A stretch of DNA of 32,695 bases. Origin: a virus. The DNA is taken from positions 1 to 32,695 of the IMG/VR virus record IMGVR_UViG_3300025483_000043; one strand, given 5' to 3'. The translations under genes and the position numbers were made by a program. The notes under the pieces are model-generated. The model was given only the letters and a program-made list of their open reading frames with translations. It ran no database searches and was not told where the DNA came from. Below are positions 26,350-31,269 of this stretch, in pieces; the first letter of the stretch is position 1; each line of letters begins with the position of its first letter.

Positions 26350-26989
26350 TGATCTCCTTAAAATCTTTTTCAAAAATTGCTAGACCAGAATCGGTCAGCA
26401 CATGGTTATACATTTTGTCGAATACAGCAGGTGGCAAAGTGCATACGTTAGCACCATATAAGAAACAACGCGAGACGTGATGGACATCTCTCAAACTGGC
26501 AGCAAGGATCTTGGTGCGAACACCATGAGCACAATACAAACCAGAGATAGCACGAACAAGTTCAACACCACTGAAGGAGTTGTCATTCATACGACCCACG
26601 AAAGGTGAGATGTATGTGGCACCTGCTTTCGCTGCCATCACTGCCTGAGCGGCGCTGAAGCACAAGGTAACGTTAGTCTCTACACCTTGAGCGGTGAGTT
26701 CTTTACATGCCTTCAGACCCTCTACAGTGAGGGGTAGTTTGATCGTAACATTGTCAGCAATATCACGATACTTAATAGCATTGGTAAGCATCTCAAAGCA
26801 GGAGTCACCTTCTACTTCAGCAGAGATGCTTTCAAAAGCAAAGTTGGTTGCTAGTGTTTTAATGAACTCCACATAATCCACACCAGACTTACGAACTAGT
26901 GTAGGATTTGTAGTAATGCCATCGACTAGACCAGTCTTATAGCGGTCAGCAATTGCTTCGTAGTCAGCAGTGTCTAGGAAAATTTTCAT
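26342..26989 (-). CDS. talC: transaldolase, TalC type
   Basis: At 215 residues this matches the short (fructose-6-phosphate aldolase/TalC) subfamily rather than the long TalA/TalB type. The start MKIFLDTADYEAI, the TTNPTL motif (26-31), the Schiff-base Lys84 in VTIKLPLT, and the ISPFVGRMND motif (127-136) are the family signature and the expected active-site architecture. It moves three-carbon dihydroxyacetone units between sugar phosphates in the pentose phosphate pathway. In cyanophages it is a well-known auxiliary metabolic gene, thought to push host carbon toward NADPH and ribose for nucleotide synthesis, which fits the nrdA and nrdB genes here. Its stop overlaps the next start by 8 nt. 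Confidence 0.95.
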   Translation of the reverse strand: MKIFLDTADYEAIADRYKTGLVDGITTNPTLVRKSGVDYVEFIKTLATNFAFESISAEVEGDSCFEMLTNAIKYRDIADNVTIKLPLTVEGLKACKELTAQGVETNVTLCFSAAQAVMAAKAGATYISPFVGRMNDNSFSGVELVRAISGLYCAHGVRTKILAASLRDVHHVSRCFLYGANVCTLPPAVFDKMYNHVLTDSGLAIFEKDFKEING

Positions 26990-26991
26990 TA

Positions 26992-27525
26992 TTAGTTGTT
27001 TAGGGGAATGTTTCCAGATGGTCCGTTAGCGATGTTTTCTTCAGGACAATTAAATTTTAAGGCGATTGTAATTCTAGGTTGTGTTCTAAAACTAGTTGCC
27101 CTATGAGGTATTTTACCATCAAAGATGACCAATTGTCCAGGTCTTGGTAGCAATCCGAATATATTGTCATCAACTACAAACTCAGTTTGTCCGCCATCTT
27201 CATATGTTGTTTCTGGATTAACATAAAAGAGGCATGTATATACACTTTCGTCTTCATGAAAAAATGGTTGCTCTCCTGGTCGAAAGAGATTTGCATATAC
27301 TCTATTGATAGATTGATCTTTTAAAGATTTTTGTTTATTGACTGCAATTTCATACAACAAATTAACCTGTTCCTCTTTTAGATTGCATACCATTCCTGTT
27401 GGCGGGTGATCATCGTCATCAACCTCACCATACATAAATTTTCCTGAGTAAAGTAGGTCTTCATAAAGTTCTCTATTCTGCTCTGGTGTCAGAACATTTT
27501 CGAAAACAGCAATAGTATTTTCCAT
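26992..27525 (-). CDS. 2-oxoglutarate/Fe(II)-dependent oxygenase, 177 aa
   Basis: The fold signature of the 2OG-Fe(II) oxygenase superfamily is visible: metal ligands His90 and Asp92 in FFHEDES, a GG turn before TEF (DGGQTEF), the 'RPGQLVIFDGKIPHRA' strand with distal ligand His141, and the 2OG-binding Arg151 in QPRITIALKF. These enzymes hydroxylate proteins, nucleic acids or small molecules using O2 and 2-oxoglutarate. The substrate is unknown. Several such genes of unclear target occur in T4-like cyanophages. The start overlaps the previous stop by one base (TGATG), and talC follows after 2 nt. Confidence 0.9.
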   Translation of the reverse strand: MENTIAVFENVLTPEQNRELYEDLLYSGKFMYGEVDDDDHPPTGMVCNLKEEQVNLLYEIAVNKQKSLKDQSINRVYANLFRPGEQPFFHEDESVYTCLFYVNPETTYEDGGQTEFVVDDNIFGLLPRPGQLVIFDGKIPHRATSFRTQPRITIALKFNCPEENIANGPSGNIPLNN

Positions 27526-27731
27526 CAGACACTAGACCACTCTTCCATATGTGTAAAATGTTCTTCAAGATTATAATACAGTTTATAGTTCTTTGTCAAG
27601 ACATAGTACCCATCGATAGTATATCCATCATCGGTCCACCCATATGCTATTACATGCTCACAACTACCGTTAATAGTAAAACATTTGTTGGTATGAAGGT
27701 AACTTTCATAACGAGCGTCCAGATTAATCAT
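27525..27731 (-). CDS. small protein of unknown function, 68 aa
   Basis: A Tyr-rich, probably beta-structured small protein (ING...HVIAYGWTDDGYTIDGYYVLTKNYKLYYNLE). It overlaps both neighbours by one base, TAATG at its start and TGATG at its end, which supports it as a real coupled gene despite its size. Two Cys (17 and 24) are present, but no motif is recognised. Confidence 0.68.
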   Translation of the reverse strand: MINLDARYESYLHTNKCFTINGSCEHVIAYGWTDDGYTIDGYYVLTKNYKLYYNLEEHFTHMEEWSSV

Positions 27732-27979
27732 TAGCGTTCCTCAAAATTAATGCGACGGACCTTGCGTTGGCGTCGTTCCTCCTGGTATTTTAGGTCACTT
27801 TCTGTTAGAATCCCGTTATATTTAATATTCTTTTCATAATTGACTAAGACGACTTCCCCTAAATCAACTGCTCCAACGGTGTCATCTACTACCCTCATCT
27901 GATTAGGGCAACCGCAGAACTGAACTTTGCTAGTGCTTGTCAATTCTTTGCGACAAACCTTGCATCTTGATGTTAGCAT
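27731..27979 (-). CDS. small Cys-rich, probable zinc-binding protein, 82 aa
   Basis: The N-terminal half has a C6-x2-C9 ... C22-x-C24 arrangement (RCKVCRKELTSTSKVQFCGC) like a small zinc ribbon. The C-terminal tail is highly charged and basic (YQEERRQRKVRRINFEER), typical of nucleic-acid contact. It is the first protein gene after the tRNA cluster, and its stop overlaps the next start by one base. An AGAGG lies about 14 nt upstream of the ATG, rather far, so the start is moderately certain. The zinc binding is inferred from the Cys spacing. Confidence 0.72.
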   Translation of the reverse strand: MLTSRCKVCRKELTSTSKVQFCGCPNQMRVVDDTVGAVDLGEVVLVNYEKNIKYNGILTESDLKYQEERRQRKVRRINFEER

Positions 27980-28008
27980 TTTTTAGCATTTAACCTCTTA
28001 ATGAGTAA

Positions 28009-28080
28009 TGCTCGAAGAGGGGATCGAACCCCCGACAACTTGAATGTAAATCAAGTGTTCTACCGCTGAACTATTCGAGC
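28009..28080 (-). tRNA. tRNA-Val (anticodon UAC)
   Basis: The acceptor stem GCTCGAA/TTCGAGC, D arm, anticodon stem CTTGA/TCAAG with loop TTTACAT, and T arm with TTCGATC are all present. The anticodon TAC reads GUA. The discriminator is A. No CCA is encoded (TTA follows), so it relies on host CCA addition. Confidence 0.93.
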
Positions 28081-28083
28081 GTA

Positions 28084-28155
28084 CTCCCTCTCCTGGATTC
28101 GAACCAGGGACCAAGCGATTAACAGTCGCTCGCTCTACCGCTGAGCTAAGAAGGA
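28084..28155 (-). tRNA. tRNA-Asn (anticodon GUU)
   Basis: The acceptor stem TCCTTCT/AGAGGGA (G.T pair included), anticodon stem AGCGA/TCGCT with loop CTGTTAA, and the T loop TTCGAAT are present. The anticodon GTT reads AAC/AAU. The discriminator is G and no CCA is encoded. The terminal T-A pair is unusual but base-paired. Confidence 0.92.
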
Positions 28156-28159
28156 TTAG

Positions 28160-28242
28160 TGTCGGTAAGAGGACTTGAACCTCCACGTCATAAAGACACT
28201 GGTACCTAAAACCAGCGCGTCTACCAATTCCGCCATACCGAC
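28160..28242 (-). tRNA. tRNA-Leu (anticodon UAG)
   Basis: At 83 nt with a long variable arm (TGTCTTTATGACGT) it is a class II tRNA. The acceptor stem is GTCGGTA/TACCGAC and the anticodon stem CTGGT/ACCAG has the loop TTTAGGT. The anticodon TAG reads CUA. The discriminator is A and no CCA is encoded. Confidence 0.93.
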
Positions 28243-28246
28243 AAGG

Positions 28247-28320
28247 CGACTCAAGTAGGATTCGAACCTACGACCGACTCTTTAGAAGAGAGTTGCTCTA
28301 TCCAGCTGAGCTATTGAGTC
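28247..28320 (-). tRNA. tRNA-Arg (anticodon UCU)
   Basis: The acceptor stem GACTCAA/TTGAGTC, anticodon stem ACTCT/AGAGT with loop CTTCTAA, and T stem GTAGG/CCTAC are present. The anticodon TCT reads AGA/AGG. The 3' end reads G then CCT, so the CCA is not fully encoded. AGA is well used in AT-rich phage genes. Confidence 0.93.
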
Positions 28321-28326
28321 TTGTAT

Positions 28327-28343
28327 CCCCACATTATATGGGG
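28327..28343 (-). other. short hairpin between oxygenase gene and tRNA cluster
   Basis: CCCCA, a 7-nt loop and TGGGG sit just before the first tRNA (Arg). No T tract follows on the minus strand, so it is unlikely to be a full terminator. It may stabilise or help process the 5' end of the tRNA precursor. Confidence 0.4.
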
Positions 28344-28350
28344 TATTTGA

Positions 28351-28887
28351 TTATTCGTCAAGCAACTTGTAGTTGCAGGACAAGGTTTTTCTAAGTTCTT
28401 TGCTAGTATTTTTACTAACTCCATGTAGCATGTGAGCAGGAAAGAAAATAAAATCTCCAGCACAGACATTTGGTGTCCAATACTCACTACAATCCATTAA
28501 CTTTCTCATTGAAAATGAAATTTCTGTGTTGTGTCTTTCTCTGAAATAGAAATTATTCCCATCATTAAGAAAAAATACACCAGCAATGTCTTCATCCCAG
28601 TGATCATGCAGTTCTTGGTAACCACCCTGACTGTATATATTCAACCAGGGATTGCTTACTTGAAAGGCAAAAGGTTTTCCAAGTCTCTTAGATAATTCTT
28701 CTACACTTGGTTGCAATAGATCTAGGTAATCTTCATACCGTAAGGGAACTCTATCAACTTCACACTTATCTCCCCAGTTAAAAGAGGAGTTATCTATGCT
28801 TGTCTCAGTATTTAACTGAGCAATTAACTGTTCGCAATTTGGTGCTTTGAATTGTATGTAAAAGTTATGACGAAAAATATAGTTCAT
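28351..28887 (-). CDS. 2-oxoglutarate/Fe(II)-dependent oxygenase, 178 aa
   Basis: The pattern matches the phage/cyanobacterial 2OG-Fe(II) oxygenase family in which an N(I/P)W.N.(Y/..).GG strand precedes the metal site. Here NPWLNIYSQGGYQELHDHW gives ligands from His94/His96, followed by AGVFFLN. The distal ligand is His155 (FFPAHMLHGVSKN) and the 2OG-binding Arg166 is in LRKTLSCNY. It is a distant relative, not a close copy, of the 177-aa oxygenase at 26992-27525, so two different oxygenases flank the tRNA cluster. Its start overlaps the lysozyme stop (ATGA). The substrate is unknown. Confidence 0.88.
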   Translation of the reverse strand: MNYIFRHNFYIQFKAPNCEQLIAQLNTETSIDNSSFNWGDKCEVDRVPLRYEDYLDLLQPSVEELSKRLGKPFAFQVSNPWLNIYSQGGYQELHDHWDEDIAGVFFLNDGNNFYFRERHNTEISFSMRKLMDCSEYWTPNVCAGDFIFFPAHMLHGVSKNTSKELRKTLSCNYKLLDE

Positions 28888-29450
28888 CCCAAATTGATCT
28901 TTTTAACGTAATCATATGCATAAGATTGGCGATGTCCTTTAATACCCCAACCCAACCAGTAATAGGAAGTAACCATGTATTGAGAGACAGTTTGTCCAGA
29001 ACCCTCAAACTCAGGAAGATAGCGTTGGAAGATAGGTTCGTTGATCATCCAGCGAGTCTGACCTTCCAGACTACTGGGGTCGCAAATATACTTGGCACAG
29101 AAGTTTCCAAGACCTTTGTAGCGACCGATAGAAGTCCATTGGATCAAACCATACCCACCACTCTTACACTCTGTGTAGGAGACGCGAGCACCACCTTCAC
29201 AGATGTTAGGGATGAACTTACTCTCCTGCTTGATGTTCCCCATGATCGTAGCAAGAGCATTACGATCTTTGATTTTAGTTTGTTCCTGAAGTTCTTCTAG
29301 AACAAACTGCTCTTCTGGAGTGCAATCATCACACTTCCATGTGAGTTTATACTGTATCGTAGGGAGAGGTTCTACTGCTGGAGGTACAGGTACTGATGGT
29401 CCTGTGAGACCCACAGTAAGGGCAGCAGAGGCAATCAAAATTTTAAGCAT
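28884..29450 (-). CDS. secreted phage lysozyme-like protein (tail-lysozyme/endolysin type), 188 aa
   Basis: I choose the ATG at 29450, which overlaps the GIY-YIG stop by 8 nt, over the upstream TTG at 29480. The product then begins with a signal peptide or signal anchor (MLKILIASAALTVGLTG). The mature part matches the phage tail-lysozyme family pattern: an 'NALATIMGNIKQESKF' helix with catalytic Glu76 (in the 188-residue numbering), then GGYGLIQW and a grid of hydrophobic residues around R..GLGNF. Six Cys (about 40, 43, 84, 95, 118, 123) could form disulfides, consistent with export to the periplasm. It probably cleaves peptidoglycan, either as a secreted endolysin or as a virion-associated enzyme. 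No certain holin lies next to it. Confidence 0.85.
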   Translation of the reverse strand: MLKILIASAALTVGLTGPSVPVPPAVEPLPTIQYKLTWKCDDCTPEEQFVLEELQEQTKIKDRNALATIMGNIKQESKFIPNICEGGARVSYTECKSGGYGLIQWTSIGRYKGLGNFCAKYICDPSSLEGQTRWMINEPIFQRYLPEFEGSGQTVSQYMVTSYYWLGWGIKGHRQSYAYDYVKKINLG

Positions 29451-29895
29451 TGAAGTAGTCTTTCCTGTAGTAACGTCCAAGGATGTTGCTATTATAGTAT
29501 GCAGGGGTGCCGTCTGTCAAGCTCTCGGTAAGGACATTGTGGAGGAAGAGTTGGCGGGTCTCCTCATAGTTAACTCGTCCTGGAGTACAGTGGAGGGAGA
29601 GGATCTCTCTAGTAAAAGACTCCCGTCCATATTTTTTAACATCTTCTGTAAGTTCTGGACAACTTCCATAGTACTTTCTCCAGTTACTTTCACTTGTAAC
29701 TCTTCGCCGCTTTGTAGTTTGACCAGTATCTCTAGGCTTTCGTTTTTGCCAGAAGTATTTTCTACCGATGTAGGAACGGTTGGTGGTGCTACAGGTAATC
29801 TTGTAAACAAAACCATAATTGTCCCCAATAAGAGACCCGTCAAAGACGCTCCCACGATACATCCAGGGATTTGGATACTCTTTAATTTCTGCCAC
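29443..29895 (-). CDS. GIY-YIG nuclease (SegE-like)
   Basis: The GIY-like strand (YGFVY, 27-31) and the YIG motif (SYIGRKYFW, 41-49) with the catalytic Arg45 are followed by the conserved ESNWRKYYGS block (69-78). A candidate catalytic Glu lies at 111 or 112 (NYEETRQ), and Asn at 135/137 (YYNSNILG). This layout is that of T4-phage free-standing GIY-YIG endonucleases of the Seg type. It could be a mobile endonuclease or a DNA-processing enzyme. The only available start is GTG at 29895, 15 nt after the GGAGG, which is too far for good initiation. That makes translation unusual, since a second overlapping frame uses the same GGAGG better. Confidence 0.82.
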   Translation of the reverse strand: MAEIKEYPNPWMYRGSVFDGSLIGDNYGFVYKITCSTTNRSYIGRKYFWQKRKPRDTGQTTKRRRVTSESNWRKYYGSCPELTEDVKKYGRESFTREILSLHCTPGRVNYEETRQLFLHNVLTESLTDGTPAYYNSNILGRYYRKDYFNA

Positions 29896-29903
29896 ATACT
29901 CAT
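29517..29903 (-). CDS. overlapping membrane-protein frame, 128 aa (candidate gene)
   Basis: This frame lies almost wholly within the GIY-YIG gene in another reading phase, and begins at ATG 29903 with GGAGG (29911-29915) at an ideal 7 nt. The product has a short basic start, a clear membrane segment (14-33: GCIVGASLTGLLLGTIMVLF), then a Pro-rich stretch and a helix-forming region (EELQVKVTGESTMEVVQNLQKML). One N-terminal pass followed by a soluble periplasmic helix is the layout of an inner-membrane spanin or other small lysis protein, and the next gene is a lysozyme. The frame may be spurious, since long overlapping frames arise by chance. The well-placed ribosome site and the membrane segment are the reasons to list it. 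Confidence 0.4.
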   Translation of the reverse strand: MSMWQKLKSIQIPGCIVGASLTGLLLGTIMVLFTRLPVAPPTVPTSVENTSGKNESLEILVKLQSGEELQVKVTGESTMEVVQNLQKMLKNMDGSLLLERSSPSTVLQDELTMRRPANSSSTMSLPRA

Positions 29904-29920
29904 GATTTAACCTCCATTAT

Positions 29921-30082
29921 TTATTCAGTCCCAAGGATCTGGTACTTGAGGCGCATGGCGCTTAGGACCCACGCCTCGCTGAGAGACTTGGGTCCGTCCA
30001 TCACGATCCTCGCGTGGCGTTCGCTCACGTTTGGATCTTGAAGTGCCTTTACCTTCCAACCAGGCAAAGATTCTTTCATCAT
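29921..30082 (-). CDS. small protein of unknown function, 53 aa
   Basis: A frame of 53 codons begins at the ATG at 30082 within the nrdB stop (TTATGATG), with a second ATG immediately after. It ends TAA just before the GGAGG of the next gene. The protein, beginning MMKESLPGWKVKALQDPNV, has normal amino-acid make-up and a helix-forming second half (SLSEAWVLSAMRLKYQILGTE). A longer frame in another phase (29925-30116) encodes an Arg/Ser-rich, low-quality protein. I judge that one to be the shadow. No strong ribosome site is present, so translation is probably coupled to nrdB. No family is recognised. Confidence 0.7.
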   Translation of the reverse strand: MMKESLPGWKVKALQDPNVSERHARIVMDGPKSLSEAWVLSAMRLKYQILGTE

Positions 30083-31269
30083 AACTGGAAACCAGCGAAC
30101 GTATCCTTCTTAACATCTTGTTTAATGCTCCCGATAAGGTAAGATTCTACTTCTGTTTCCTGTGGTGCTACTTGCATACCTTTAGAAGATAACCAGTGCT
30201 CGGTCCATGGTAGAGGGTTATTTGTGATAGGAGTATCAAAAATTGCCTTCAATCCAATAGACTTTAGACGACGATTAGCAGTCCATTCGACATACTTAGC
30301 AAGAAGTTTGTCATTAAGACCGATGAGAGATCCATCTTTAAACAAATACTCTGCCCAAGACTTCTCTTCTTCTACACACTCACGGAACATCTGATAGACA
30401 TTCTCTTCCTCTTCCTTAGCAATCTCAACCATCTCGGGATCATCACCTTCCAACCATTTTTTGATAATGTTCTTGGTGATAGTCATGTGCTGACTCTCAT
30501 CTCTGGCAATGAGACCAATAATCTTAGCAGATCCTTCTAGAAGTTTAAGTTCACCAAAAGCAAACGAACAAGCGAAAGAAACATAGAAACGAATACCCTC
30601 TAGGATATAAACGTTCATGACTGCACGATACAATTTACGCTTAAGTTCATGAAGTTCTATCTGTGCTGTTGGAACTTCATCCAAAGCATGTTCCCATTGA
30701 TTACCTGCACCCCAGTCCTGTGCTGCCTGCAGAAACTCATCATAGGCATGGGTAACTGACTGTGCCCTCGCAAGAATCCTATCATCATCTAAGATTTTAT
30801 CAAAGACATCAGAAGGATCAGCATATACATTCTTGATAATATGAGTATAAGAGCGACTATGGATCATCTCCATGGTCTGCCAGATATTCATGGCACCCTC
30901 AAGCTCGGGTAGGCTGCAATAAGGCATGAAAGCCATGCCAGGACCACGACCTTGTACGGAGTCAAGGAGGATTTGATACTTAAGGTTCGACGTGAAGATG
31001 TGTTTCTGTGCATCATTTAAAATTTGATAGTCAGCGCGATCTTTCTGTAGAGATACCTCTTCAGGACGCCAGAAATAACCTAGTTGTTGCTGTGTAAGTT
31101 TATCAAACACAGGATACTTAAACTTATCGTATCTCTGAACCCCAAGAGGGGGTCCAAAGAACATTTTTTGCTTGGTGCTATCAACGATACCTGTATTAAA
31201 CACCGTCATACCATCTACTTGACTACGCATTTGATTATTTGTTCTAAATTTTGCAACTGTCACAGTCAT
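30079..31269 (-). CDS. nrdB: ribonucleoside-diphosphate reductase, beta subunit (class Ia R2)
   Basis: The subunit holds the diiron-tyrosyl radical that starts ribonucleotide reduction. Visible ligands by comparison with E. coli R2 are Asp80 (DRADYQ), Glu134 and His137 (EMIHSRSY), radical Tyr141, Glu224 (ILEGIRFYVSF), and Glu258/His261 (RDESQHMTIT). The C-terminus FAGFQL is the R1-docking tail. The length (about 380-396 aa) is normal. The start is uncertain: the ATG at 31269 directly follows AGGAGG, the GTG at 31263 has better spacing (6 nt), and ATGs at 31230 or 31212 would give the shorter ends usual in the family. The gene overlaps nrdA by up to 26 nt. With nrdA it supplies dNTPs for phage replication. 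Confidence 0.93.
   Translation of the reverse strand: MTVTVAKFRTNNQMRSQVDGMTVFNTGIVDSTKQKMFFGPPLGVQRYDKFKYPVFDKLTQQQLGYFWRPEEVSLQKDRADYQILNDAQKHIFTSNLKYQILLDSVQGRGPGMAFMPYCSLPELEGAMNIWQTMEMIHSRSYTHIIKNVYADPSDVFDKILDDDRILARAQSVTHAYDEFLQAAQDWGAGNQWEHALDEVPTAQIELHELKRKLYRAVMNVYILEGIRFYVSFACSFAFGELKLLEGSAKIIGLIARDESQHMTITKNIIKKWLEGDDPEMVEIAKEEEENVYQMFRECVEEEKSWAEYLFKDGSLIGLNDKLLAKYVEWTANRRLKSIGLKAIFDTPITNNPLPWTEHWLSSKGMQVAPQETEVESYLIGSIKQDVKKDTFAGFQL

Noticed and set aside
27998-28186. 62-codon frame over the tRNA cluster
   Set aside because: It lies on tRNA-Val and tRNA-Asn sequences in the same direction and is a shadow of them.
29320-29910. 196-codon plus-strand frame opposite the nuclease and lysozyme genes
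   Set aside because: It is antisense to the GIY-YIG and lysozyme frames, both supported by motifs. No plus-strand gene is supported anywhere in the window.
29918-29924. ATAAATA box before the GIY-YIG/128-codon frames
   Set aside because: A start 6-8 nt downstream would remove the GGAGG needed for translation, so it is probably a chance match at the TAA-AAT stop region.
29925-30116. 63-codon minus-strand frame at the nrdB end
   Set aside because: It starts inside nrdB and encodes an Arg/Ser/Pro-rich product. The 53-codon frame coupled to the nrdB stop is more protein-like.
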